Source: Coccinella septempunctata
Taxonomy: Eukaryota > Arthropoda > Insecta > Coleoptera > Coccinellidae
Assembly (NCBI RefSeq): GCF_907165205.1
Contig: NC_058192.1
Span: 33,074,001 to 33,138,000, forward strand
Reading direction: 5' to 3'
Length of the DNA: 64,000 bases
Below, piece by piece: positions 35,611-47,040 of the stretch. Under the pieces are notes generated by a model. The model was not told where the DNA came from and made no database searches. It saw only the letters and a program-made list of their open reading frames with translations. The first letter of the stretch is position 1, and the number at the start of each line of letters is the position of its first letter. The position numbers and the translations under genes are program-made.

Positions 35611-37566
35611 TTATGCATGAAATGGTTTTAAATCTTTAATGTGTATGTTAGTGATTTTTCTACCCTCTGTATCTTTCAGGTCATAGACGACAGGTGAAAC
35701 AACTTTAACGACGGTAAACGGTCCGGAAAACTTCGGAGCCAACTTGGCGGCGAAACTGTCAACGGCCGAGGATAAAGGACGGTCCCGGCGTAGAACTTTA
35801 TCTCCCACATGGTATCGGATTTCTCTTCGTCGAAGATTGTAGTGGTGAGCCTGTTGCTGGAAGGCACGGTACAGTTTAGTACGAACGAACTCATAAGCCT
35901 CCTGGAGATGTTTGATCTGTTGAGTACGGTAAGTCATGTCTCTATTTTCTTCTCCTGTACGGTTGGATTCTCCGTTCATTTCATTATTGTGGGGGTTTGT
36001 CGAATAAATCGCCCTCGGGATTTCTAGTTCCCTTCCATAATTTAAAAATGCCGGTGTAAATCCAGTAGACTCCTGTTTAGCGGTGTTGATGGCAAACGTT
36101 AACTCTCCTATCTTTTCATCCCAGGTTCGTTGATCGGCTTCACAAAACTGTGCTATCATGGTCTTCAGGGTACGGTTAGCTCTTTCTACAGGGTTGCACT
36201 GAGGAGTATACGGTGGTGTGAAACGGTGAGCAATGTGCAGCTCTCGGAGACTGTTCTTGAATAGCCTGCTGTCGAATTGTACTCCATTGTCGGATATTAC
36301 TAGTTTTGGGCAACCGTATTTCAGGATGACTTGTTCGTAGAGGGCCGAATAAACAGTTTTGGCGGTGGCTTTCCGCAACGGACGACACTCTACCCACTTT
36401 GTGAACCGGTCTTGCATTACCACGATGTAAGAGTTTCCCTTTTTTGACCGTGGCAATGGTCCAACTATGTCCGTGGATACTTCTTTGAACGGCGCATCCG
36501 CCATTCGGTGTGGTTGCATCTTACCAGGGGTTTTCTGTTGCGAAACTTTGTACTTTTGGCACGATGTGCAGTTCCTCACGTATTTCGCAATGTCTCTAAA
36601 CATCCCTGGCCAGTAATAATTTCTGGCTATCCGTGCAATCGTCTTAGCAATCCCCATGTGACCTGCTAGTTCTGAGTCGTGGTTTTCCTGCAGTACTTCT
36701 GTTCGCTGTTCGGTCGGTACACAGAGTTTCCAGGGTTGGCCGGTTCCATCTTCTGTGAAGTCGGATGAGTCCCAGAAATGTCGCATCAGTTTTCCATTTC
36801 TAACGGCGTAGTCAGGAAAATTTGCTGGGTCTTTTTCCACCTCCTGTAACTTCTTGTTGTACCATTTGCACTGGGTACTTTCTATTTCGGCCAGGTATAC
36901 GGAATCTACGGACGGTAACGGTTTAGGTGATGGGTTGTCCGCGGGTGGATTCAGGGATTTTCTCCGGCCCTGCACCTCAACAGCTTCTTGAATTTTCGGT
37001 GTTGGTTTGGCAATCAGTCGACCTTCCAGGTAACAGTCCGCGGTACTGAGGTTAATGGAAAAATTGAACCTTCCTAATACGTCCATTCCTAGAATGAGGT
37101 CAACTGGTAAATCAGGCACCAACAGAAATTTTACGTCGGTCAAGGAATAATCAGCCAGGTGAACAGCGGTAGTGTAGAGTTTGGGTGTTGTCGTGGGTTG
37201 ACCATTTGCAACCACCACGAAACCATTCTCAACATGTTGTCCGGTGATTCCCTTGCTTTCACACTGCTTTGCCACTTTCCGACTTACGAAACTCTTCGTG
37301 GCTCCCGTGTCAATTAATGCTTTGTAGTGCTTTCCGGCTATCTTAACTTCGACAAGCGGTCGGTTATCATTCCAGGCGGTCGATGTTATGGGAGTCAGTG
37401 TGTTGGGAGATATGGTCGACTCCTTCTCCATACCTCCGTCTAGTTTTCCGGACGGCAGGGACAATCTCGTGAGAGAATGTTCTCCCTCTGACATCGAGAA
37501 CAGAAAATTTTCGGTGGCCTGCGACATTCTCGACGCATGTGGCCATATCCACCACATCGGAAACAC
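35611..37566 (-). CDS. pol: G2 pol: protease fused directly to integrase, RT deleted
   Basis: This 651-aa frame carries an aspartic protease (LIDTGA with D86; LILGMDVL near 157) and then passes at about residue 199-220 straight into the linker before integrase. The G1 pol protein is 1083 aa and colinear on both sides, so about 432 residues covering reverse transcriptase and RNase H are missing, in frame. The junction lies near 36940-36970, where the last RNase H residues (SLN..AD) are still recognisable. Integrase is complete by motif: H296, H303, C333, C336, then D366, D426 and E461 with the 35-residue D-E spacing, and a C-terminal GPF/Y-type module (KFSGPFTVVKV). The frame lies -1 to gag and overlaps it by 127 bp. 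The start shown is the first methionine; translation more likely enters by frameshift. It cannot copy RNA, but protease and integrase may be functional. Confidence 0.93.
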   Translation of the reverse strand: MFPMWWIWPHASRMSQATENFLFSMSEGEHSLTRLSLPSGKLDGGMEKESTISPNTLTPITSTAWNDNRPLVEVKIAGKHYKALIDTGATKSFVSRKVAKQCESKGITGQHVENGFVVVANGQPTTTPKLYTTAVHLADYSLTDVKFLLVPDLPVDLILGMDVLGRFNFSINLSTADCYLEGRLIAKPTPKIQEAVEVQGRRKSLNPPADNPSPKPLPSVDSVYLAEIESTQCKWYNKKLQEVEKDPANFPDYAVRNGKLMRHFWDSSDFTEDGTGQPWKLCVPTEQRTEVLQENHDSELAGHMGIAKTIARIARNYYWPGMFRDIAKYVRNCTSCQKYKVSQQKTPGKMQPHRMADAPFKEVSTDIVGPLPRSKKGNSYIVVMQDRFTKWVECRPLRKATAKTVYSALYEQVILKYGCPKLVISDNGVQFDSRLFKNSLRELHIAHRFTPPYTPQCNPVERANRTLKTMIAQFCEADQRTWDEKIGELTFAINTAKQESTGFTPAFLNYGRELEIPRAIYSTNPHNNEMNGESNRTGEENRDMTYRTQQIKHLQEAYEFVRTKLYRAFQQQAHHYNLRRREIRYHVGDKVLRRDRPLSSAVDSFAAKLAPKFSGPFTVVKVVSPVVYDLKDTEGRKITNIHIKDLKPFHA

Positions 37567-39323
37567 TGTATCTGGAAGGACACTCTCCTCCCTGATGATG
37601 ATTGGGTCCGGTCAGCATGGCTATTTTCGGCTCGACGACGGGGTGGCGGTGTTGAATTTCCGGATCTACCTTCGGACCTGTCTCCAGAAGTTGGACGGTG
37701 TGATTCCTGTTGCTGGACTATTGACTCTCTGGATCGGTGTGACTTTGGACGGCTTTCCCCCTGCGGAGAAAGTCGTGTCTGGTCGGCTGGTGTCGGCGGG
37801 ATTGATTTCCTATGATCAGTTGTTTGTACCTGTTCTCCGGTATCCACAGAAAAACTCGCCTGATATCGGTTCAGTTGGCGGGGAGTGTACGTTAGGTGAG
37901 GTTCCTCCACGAAACCTGGTTTTGAGGGTGGCCGGGTGTACTGGCTCATCTGCCATTGGACCAGTTCAAAAACTTTTCCTTTACGGAGAAGTTCATCATA
38001 CGTCTTGGTCTCCTGGAAGGCCAAGGCCTGCTGTAAGGGCGGAATCAACCTCTGTCGGATGAGTCGGATCTGCTCCACCTCGGATGGTTTTGTATAGGTG
38101 AGTTTCTGGAATAAGTTCTGCATCCGGGTAACATACAGAAGCAACTTTTCCTCAGGACCTTGTGTTCGTCTTTTTATTTCCTCTAACAGATTCTCCTCAT
38201 AGTTGACAGGCAGAAATGCTTCTTTCAGTTGGTTGCTGAAATCTTCCCAGTCCTCGAAAGTACCTCTCCTGGGAATAAACCAATCTCTCGCATCCTTCCG
38301 TAGTAATTCATAAACTGATTCGAAAACTTGTTCCAGGGACACTTTACGGGATTCAGCCAGCCTCTCCACCTCTTCAAGAAATCCGGTCACACTTCCAGTG
38401 CCATCAAAGGAAATGTTCCATTTGTGTACAGGGACAGTCGGTATTGTTGATCGGGACTCCGGTTCTGATCTGGCAGGTGTTGTGATGACTGGTCGGTCAG
38501 AACTTATCCAAGGTGCAGGTAAGTGTGGAAAAGACACCCTTCGTGTAGAATTAATCCATCTACCCTGTGTCGGACCGTCAGGTGTTGTTGTTCTACAGTC
38601 CTGTGACTGTGTGAGAGGTATCGCTGGTAACTGTCGCAGTAATGCTCTACATGTCTGTCGTGTCTCATTCATGACCTCTTCTAACGTTGGATTCCTTACA
38701 GGTGTTCCAGTATGTGAGACATCGACCGCTACAGGAGGATCGACACCATCTTCCAAGTCGATAAGCGATGGCTCTCGGAGCCCTGAAATCCGTTCCGGTT
38801 GGATCGGTGACACACCAGGTGAACTGGGCACCTCCACATCCAAGAGAGACCTCTGATGTCGGTTAGATGGCTGCGGCCGTTCACGATTACTCCTCTGACG
38901 CAGCTCCTCCAGTGTCTCCAACGCCTTAGCTGTAGTCGCCTTCATTTGTCCAACTAGTTGTAACTGTGTTGTGTCTGCAGTAACAATAAAGTCCAGCCTT
39001 CCTTGTATGTGTATTAATCGGGTGTAAATTCGCGAAAATTCGTTAGCCGCATTCTCGTGATTGAAGTTCTGAAGGGATTCCACTAAATCGGTGAGTTTAT
39101 TTTGGCAGATCTCAATCTCCGAGGCGGGGTTCAATGATGTTGGGGGTAATAGAGGTTCATTAGACTGAAGTACTTGTCGTAGTAGACTCCGTTTAGTCAT
39201 CACAGTACCCGGTATCGATTGTCCTCTCAGTTGTAATTCGTATGTAAGTTCATCACTGAGTAACCGGTTTACATCCATGTTCGACATATTATTTTCAACT
39301 AAGTCCGATTCAGAACGCACCAA
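37440..39323 (-). CDS. gag: G2 gag polyprotein
   Basis: This 627-aa structural protein should form the virus-like particle and bind element RNA. The N-terminus (after MDVNRLLSDELTYEL) is helical and resembles the SAP-like start found in related gags. A long Ser/Pro-rich linker precedes a capsid-like domain (roughly residues 300-450) with WNISFDGTGSV, DARDWFIPRRG and EEIKRRTQG. The C-terminus is a nucleocapsid: a canonical knuckle CFRCGGYGHMRREC followed seven residues later by a second motif C-x2-C-x9-C-x-C (CSRC...CPC). It is closely similar to the G1 gag along its length. No stop or frameshift is visible. Its 3' end overlaps pol in the -1 frame. Confidence 0.93.
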   Translation of the reverse strand: MVRSESDLVENNMSNMDVNRLLSDELTYELQLRGQSIPGTVMTKRSLLRQVLQSNEPLLPPTSLNPASEIEICQNKLTDLVESLQNFNHENAANEFSRIYTRLIHIQGRLDFIVTADTTQLQLVGQMKATTAKALETLEELRQRSNRERPQPSNRHQRSLLDVEVPSSPGVSPIQPERISGLREPSLIDLEDGVDPPVAVDVSHTGTPVRNPTLEEVMNETRQTCRALLRQLPAIPLTQSQDCRTTTPDGPTQGRWINSTRRVSFPHLPAPWISSDRPVITTPARSEPESRSTIPTVPVHKWNISFDGTGSVTGFLEEVERLAESRKVSLEQVFESVYELLRKDARDWFIPRRGTFEDWEDFSNQLKEAFLPVNYEENLLEEIKRRTQGPEEKLLLYVTRMQNLFQKLTYTKPSEVEQIRLIRQRLIPPLQQALAFQETKTYDELLRKGKVFELVQWQMSQYTRPPSKPGFVEEPHLTYTPRQLNRYQASFSVDTGEQVQTTDHRKSIPPTPADQTRLSPQGESRPKSHRSRESIVQQQESHRPTSGDRSEGRSGNSTPPPRRRAENSHADRTQSSSGRRVSFQIQCFRCGGYGHMRRECRRPPKIFCSRCQRENILSRDCPCRPEN

Positions 39324-39468
39324 TCTTTCACACTCGGTATGTCTTTCACAATCTGTTTAAGTTCTAAGTCCAACCCGGTGAGTTAATCGTTAGCTAACCT
39401 ACTCACTTAAGTTCGATGTGGGTATCGGTGTAACCCAAAAAAAAAAAAATAAAGTCTAAGTCCCGGTG

Positions 39469-39507
<39 letters not shown>

Positions 39508-40346
39508 AAGTTCAAGTCCCGGCGCACTAAAATAAGCTAAGTCCCGATGTATCACACTAAAAATTTTACAAGTCCGACGTTACTCGAAAAAAATTTCAAT
39601 CAGTCCCACTAAAGTCCGAAAATATTCGCGAAATACCGCACTCACTCGCAAGTCGTTTCATATAGTCCGGAAAATGTCCCGAAATTCGAATCGCACCAGA
39701 ACGCACAGGTTAATTTCCAAACAGTTTTTCAAGTTCAATATTCGGAAAATAAATCACAATAATCGGATTTCAGCCTTCAGAAAAATCAGAAATAACTGGT
39801 AAGTTTCAACAGTACTGGTCAAAAGAAAATAAAAGCAGGTAGACAAGTTATCAACAGGGTAATAGGTGATTCACTATTAAACTGATAGGTAAATAGAACC
39901 TATTAAATTTTACCAATTGTGACAATAAATTTTCAATGTTCGGAAATTCACTCACCTTCAATACGAAATTAAAACAGTTCAATTCAATAAATCAGAAATA
40001 ATAAGAAATCGGAAATAATTTCCACTGATATTAAGGCGCAACAACAGTTCAGTTTTCAATAACTCAATAAAGTAATCGGCAAAAGGAATAATCACAAATT
40101 AATTGAATTATTTCCAATAGGTTTCAACAATAGGAAAATTTTCAGAATATAGTCCAATTCAATTCACAGTATAACAGTTCAATACAGGGTGGCAGGTAAT
40201 AAAACACAGATCAAGTTTATTTTTCACAGTTCTCGGTTCAAGAAATAGTTACTCACTGTTCTTAGGTTTTACTCACTGTTTCGGGAATTCACTCACTGTC
40301 CGGTTAATGTCTCTCACCTCTGTTGTTTCCTACTGGATTTTGCACA
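39324..40346. other. G2 5' leader with long A-runs
   Basis: About 1 kb of AT-rich untranslated leader lies between PBS and gag. It contains an uninterrupted run of about 33 A on the plus strand (39472-39504), which would be poly-U in the element RNA, plus a shorter run at 39437-39449. Around them a short phrase recurs (AAGTCCCGGTGTA, AAGTCCCGATGTA), related to the AAGTCCGGATG repeats in the G1 leader. No coding frame. Confidence 0.7.
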
Positions 40347-40364
40347 GTCCCTGCTCGGGCGCCA
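40347..40364 (-). promoter_or_regulatory. G2 primer binding site
   Basis: TGGCGCCCGAGCAGGGAC on the minus strand, three bases after the 5' LTR. One base differs from the tRNA-Lys3-complementary 18-mer. The position and the TGG start fit a reverse transcription primer site. Confidence 0.85.
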
Positions 40365-40367
40365 TTT

Positions 40368-41814
40368 TGTAACGTGCGTTTCTCGGAGAAGCCTTAATCT
40401 CGAGCGCCAGCTATTCTTTTCAATAGGAAGAATAGCAAACCTACCAGGGTAGCTGCTAGCCAGAGACAGAGCTCGGTGTTGTCTAGGGTAGTAGCGACAA
40501 CGAAGAAGTCAAAATCGAACTATGTAAAAGTTTATTCACAACTTCGGAAACTAATCACATGTACAAGGGAGATATGTGTGATATAAAATATGAGTGATTC
40601 TATCAGTGAAAATACATTCGGGAAATCTTATCCGGTCACGAGCACTTTATGAAATTTATACCGGGTGTAGTGAAAAATTAACGGTTCAATAAAAATGCGC
40701 CAACCAGAACTGACGAATGCTAAGGACTTGCTATACGGTATCGGTGTGTAGTTGTATTTCTCCGGGATTGAAACACAATAAGGGCGGGTCGGTTCGTGAC
40801 TTTTATTCGCTGCCCCAAGGGTTATAGCACACCATGATTGACAGCGAAGAAAATGTCTATTTTTAACGCAACTACGGGATTTCACTGATTACGTGCGGTA
40901 TCTCTTATTCTCTGCCCCAAGGGTTATAGCACACCATGATTGACAGAAAAGAAGAGATTTCGGATCTAACACTTATGACGCGGAACGCGGACAGGGGGGT
41001 TGACGGAACCTTCCCTTCAGTAACGTGCGGTATCTCTTATTCTCTGCCCCAAGGGTTATAGCACACCATGATTGACAGAAAAGAAGAGATTTCGGATCTA
41101 ACACTTATGACGCGGAACGCGGACAGGGTAAAGAACGATAAAATACAACAGGAAACGATACAGTACAGCAGTGTCAAAGTTAAAGAAGTAACGGCGTAGG
41201 TCTAACAAAGAAACTGAACGGTACAGACGGGGACCTACCTCCTTTGTTTCTAGCACTCGAAACTCAAAGGATTTAAAAGAAAAACTAAAAAAATTAACTC
41301 TAAGCACTGATGCAAATAACACAAAATGATTATTCTCAACGGCGAAAGTACTACGGAAAATCAACTGAATTTATAATAGAAGTTAGAAACCACGTTAGAA
41401 AGCGAAATAATACTCAAGCGAAAGGAAAGCACTGAAGTAAAATTCAAAAGTCGGCCGAAGAACTGAAGTAACAGTCGAAAAGTCGAAAAGTGTCCGTCGC
41501 GGGGGGGAAATTTGCTTTTATAGGCATATCCCCTCTCACGGTAAAATCTGAAAATTCCAGAATACGACAAGACTGAAAAACGTCGTCAGCTCCGGTTTAT
41601 CGCATATCAACAGATGAAAAACGTTGAAATCTTCAGCGGCATGTAAGAAAAACAACGTGAAATACAGATAAGCGGTTTTTTACATTTACTCTGCCTGTCG
41701 GAATGAATGTACGGAATATTCGAGAATTAAAATATTTTCAAAGACGGAAATTTAAAACGAAAAAATGCACTAAGATGAACTCCAATTTTCCCCAGAAAAC
41801 TGGGGTTCATTACA
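40368..41814 (-). repeat. G2 5' LTR
   Basis: Direct repeat of 32904-34350 at a constant offset of 7,464 bp, same length, three substitutions seen. It should hold the promoter of the element: TATAAAAG on the minus strand at 41515-41522, preceded by GTGAGAGGGGATATGCC. The internal ~132-bp repeats are at 40891-41022 and 41023-41129. Open frames of 69-88 aa within it are duplicated in the other LTR and show no motif. Confidence 0.93.
41515..41522 (-). promoter_or_regulatory. Candidate TATA box of G2 5' LTR
   Basis: TATAAAAG on the minus strand in the U3 side of the 5' LTR. A GC-rich stretch (CGCGACGGACAC) lies about 15 to 25 bp downstream, where transcription would start. Only the motif and its position support this. 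Confidence 0.45.
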
Positions 41815-42118
41815 GTCTATGAAGAGAGCTAATGCCAAGTTATCCTGTTCTATAAGATTTATTATTGTCTTTGTTAATTCAAAACTGGCAGTTTGTGTTG
41901 ATCTATTTCGTAGGTAACCATGTTGATAAGCAGAAAAGAGGCTACACCCTTCAATGAAATCTATCAATCTTCTGCACATTGCATGCTCAAATATCTTAGA
42001 AAAGCTTGGCAATACACTAATAGGGCGATAACTCTCGAATAAATTTTTATCACCTTTCTTATATACAAGGTGAATCAGTCCTATTTTCAATTGATCTGGA
42101 AAAATGCCATATATAAAG
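41815..42118 (-). pseudogene. Non-LTR reverse transcriptase, copy A, 5' part
   Basis: The minus-strand frame reads through the palm entry of a non-LTR RT (VYKKGDKN, then YRPISVLPSFSKIFE, SAYQHGYLRNRSTQTA) to LALALFID, where the G2 element begins. Across the G2 element the sequence resumes at 32903 with LTKAYDC, so one RT was split. GTCT is shared by both edges. Upstream the frame runs into an (ATA)-rich stretch near 42120 and a different non-LTR copy, so the endonuclease half is absent. Confidence 0.85.
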
Positions 42119-43000
42119 GAGTTATTTATTATTATTTAGCTCTCGATCAGGCCATACATTGATATCATATACACGAAATCCGTAGTTATATATTTTTTTC
42201 CAATAGTTTGTCATGACTCACTGTGTCGAATGCTTTCGCAAGATCTACAAATACACCGAGAGTTGGTTTACTGGTATCTATATTTTCATAAAGCTTTGTT
42301 GATAAGTCTCTTATTGCATTTTCCATTGAGAGTCCCTGTCAAGAACCATATTTTTATTTTTTATTTATTTCTTTCCAAAAACTCATCATTCGCACCTTGA
42401 TTAATTTCTCAAGAATCCTCCCCACATTTGAAATCAGAGTTATTGGCCTATGCTTCATCATTTGCGACCTATCCCCACTTTTATGTATGGATGTAACCAC
42501 TACTAACTTCAAAATATCTGGAAAACAACCCCTTTGAAAACAGATGATCACCACATAAGTCAACGGTTCGGCAATTTCCTCCTTTATTTCTTTTAGAGTT
42601 TCGGCTCTTATTCTATCGACGCCGGTTGACTTTTTAGTTTTCAATTCCGATATAACCTGGATGATTTCTGGCGGTTCCACCGGAGCTAGATAAAACGAGC
42701 CATCAACTTTAAGAATATTCTCAATGAAATCTTCCGAAATTTACTAGCATATTCTTCACCTAATTTGCTATAGTATTCATTGAAAGATTGTGCGATCTCG
42801 TAATCCGCATAAATTTTTCCTTCCTCTGATATATGTATTTTTTTTCTGGTTTATGCTCATTGCAGATGTTTTTCACGTAGTCTCATAACGTCTTCGATCC
42901 TGAAGTCTTTCGAATGCAGTCTTGAAAGTAGTTATACTAAGCTTTTTTTATTTTTTCTGGACATCATTTTTGCATCTTGAATATTCATTTTTAAATTTTG
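42119..43000 (-). pseudogene. Non-LTR reverse transcriptase, copy B, decayed
   Basis: The longest open part (42680-42354, 108 aa) contains RT region 0-2 signatures: STGVDRIRAETLK, SIHKSGDRSQ and RPITLISNVGRILEK. Downstream, in another frame with stops, are recognisable traces of motif A (GVFVDLAKAFDTVSHDKL) ending near NYGFR at about 42150. Upstream, fragments up to about 42990 resemble the linker before the RT domain (EGKIYADYEIAQSFNEYYSKLG). It differs clearly from copies A and C. Several frameshifts and stops make it non-functional. Confidence 0.75.
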
Positions 43001-43002
43001 AT

Positions 43003-43027
43003 ATAGACAAATAGACAAATAGACAAA
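43003..43027. repeat. (ATAGACAA)n short repeat at the B/C boundary
   Basis: About three copies of an 8-bp unit sit exactly between non-LTR copy B and the 3' end of copy C. On the minus strand, the sense of copy C, the unit reads TTGTCTAT. CR1-type elements often end in short tandem octamers, so this may be the 3' tail of copy C. Confidence 0.45.
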
Positions 43028-44980
43028 TAACAGACATTCCTGAATTTAAATGGCGAATGCTGTTAGTAAATTGTTTTCATGGAATTTTCCTCTACATGCT
43101 TCTCTGAATTCTAGTCGGTATATGATGCGAATAGCTCTCTTTTGGAATCTCAAGATCTCCTCCATTCCCGAAGAGGCCCCATAGAAAATGATACCGTATC
43201 TCATCTTCGATTCGAATACCGCTTGATAGATTGTCTTCATAGATGTTGAGTCAAGGTATCTACTCAGGACACCCAAGGAGTAACATATAGAACTGAGTTT
43301 TTCACATAAGTTGGTGACATTATCACGCCAGTTGAGACTTTCATCTATGGTCAAGCCCAAAAAGTTACAATTTTTTTCCAGGGGGAGCTTATAATCAACT
43401 GTCTCAATGCACTGAGGAATTTCAACATTTGCGTGGTTGGTGTGAAACATTACAACACTTGTCTTCTGAGTATTCAAACATAGCTGATTTTACTCATTTA
43501 CTTTTGTGATGGTAGAGTCAATCAGGCAATTTAGAGCACCAAGAGTTTTTGCTTTCAATAAAATATTGGTGTCATCAGCATAATTTCTCAATGAGCAATC
43601 GGTGATTGAGGCTGTCTCAGCAAATAGATCATTAATGAAGACAATGAAAATAAGTGGACCCAAAATGCTTCCTTGTGGTACACTCAAATCAACTGGAAGT
43701 GGATCTGAGACGGCTTGGGTTTCTTCGTTGGTGATTAAGACTTGTTGTGTTCGAGAAAAGAGATATGATCTGAGCCATTTAAGTGGGATATCTCTTATTC
43801 CATAGGAATTCATCTTTTACAGTATGTGTTCGTGGTTGAGAGTATCGAAAGCCTTCGAAAGATCAAGAAGGACAGCCATCACAATTTCCGAACCCTCCAG
43901 GGCCCCCAAGGTTTTCCTAATGAACTCGTATATTGCAGTCTGGGTAGATTTTCCTTTTATGAATCCATGTTGTGAGGAGGGCAGAGTATCCTGATCAATA
44001 AGGAAAGCCATTAGTTGTTTGCTCACCACGAGTTCAAATATTTTTGAGAAAGATGGAAGAAGGCTTATTGGCCTGTAATTTTCTAATGCATCTTCACAGC
44101 CCTTCTTGAACAATGGTTTCACAAGTGATTGTCTTGATTGTTTAGGAAATTCACCCAGTTCCAGCGAGTTATTGGTCAGGTATGTCAAGGGACGGGCAAG
44201 TTGTTCTTTACATTTTTTGATCACGTTCACTGGCACACCATCTATTCCAGAGCTGCTTTTATTTTTCAACAGATCTATCATACTTAGAATTTCCTTCTCA
44301 TTTACTTTTTCGAATCGAAATGTATTAGGATTTGGTGGAATATTGGAGGAAACTTGTGATATTTTTTGTTTTATTATTATATGTTTTTAGCCGATGTTGA
44401 AAAATAAGAATTAAATCGCTCTGCCATCTCCTTAGGATTTTCTAAAATGGGGGAAGTTCTTGTACCTTGGCCTTTGATAGTTCTGACTATGTTCCACAAA
44501 CTTTTAGTTTTGTTGTCTGACTCTACAATTTGCTTCTTGAATAATTTCCGTTTTTCATTTCTTAGAAGGTTGTCATATTCTTTACTTCTTTATAGGCCTC
44601 ATTGAAAGCAAAGTTCTTTGTTTTGTATGGATGTAGGATGTCAAGTTTCATCTTGCAGTTTTTTATACATTCGTTCTCTGGTCTAATACACTTTGGCTTA
44701 ATAACAGGCATTCTCTTCAGCGGACATGCACTCTAAAATTCATTCATAAACATATCCAAGAAGGTATTCCACTGCTTGTTAATATCGTGTTTCGGTATTT
44801 TATGTAGACCATTCCAGTTTACATATTCCAGTCGTTTTGCTAAGTTATCAGTTCTTTCCTTGGACATAATTCTTTTATATTGATATTTTGTAGATATTTT
44901 TTGTATAGGTATTGTTAATATTTGTGCTGTTTCATGGTCCGAAATTTTTGTTTGTATATTTTTAGATTCATACTTTTGTG
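43028..44980 (-). pseudogene. Non-LTR retrotransposon copy C (CR1/Jockey-like RT)
   Basis: On the minus strand the element runs from a post-endonuclease linker (44980, KISDHETAQ and downstream) into a nearly complete RT. Motifs in order are SSSGIDGVPVNVIKK (about 44250), NYRPISLLPSFSKIFE, LLDLSKAFDTLNHEHIL (motif A), SVPQGSILGPLIFIVFINDL (B), NYADDTNIL (C), and the thumb region NCNFLGLTIDESLNWRDN to FQKRAIRII. In-frame TAA codons break it at 43817-43819 and just after KVNE near 43487. Further stops lie upstream of 44390. It ends early after LLTAFAI compared with intact relatives. The endonuclease is missing, cut off at the (TA)n tract and Penelope copy. Confidence 0.85.

Positions 44981-47040
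<2,060 letters not shown>

Larger units (their letters stand above)
32904..41814 (-). mobile_element. G2 Gypsy retrotransposon, RT-deleted, 8,911 bp
   Basis: This is a complete LTR-to-LTR element transcribed on the minus strand. The LTRs are both 1,447 bp (32904-34350 as 3' LTR, 40368-41814 as 5' LTR). I found three differences between them: 32910/40374 a/g, one near 33306 a/t and one near 33839 t/c. The target duplication GTCT flanks it at 32900-32903 and 41815-41818. The target was the motif A region of a non-LTR RT frame (FID/LTKAYD). Gag is intact. Pol lacks RT and RNase H, so the element cannot be autonomous. Near-identical LTRs argue for recent movement with enzymes supplied in trans, perhaps by a relative such as G1; that part is inference. 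Confidence 0.95.

Noticed and set aside
37388..38062. Plus-strand 224-aa frame opposite gag/pol of G2, and similar long frames opposite G1 gag and the kinase
   Set aside because: Shadows of the minus-strand coding frames; no domain of their own and not kept between G1 and G2.
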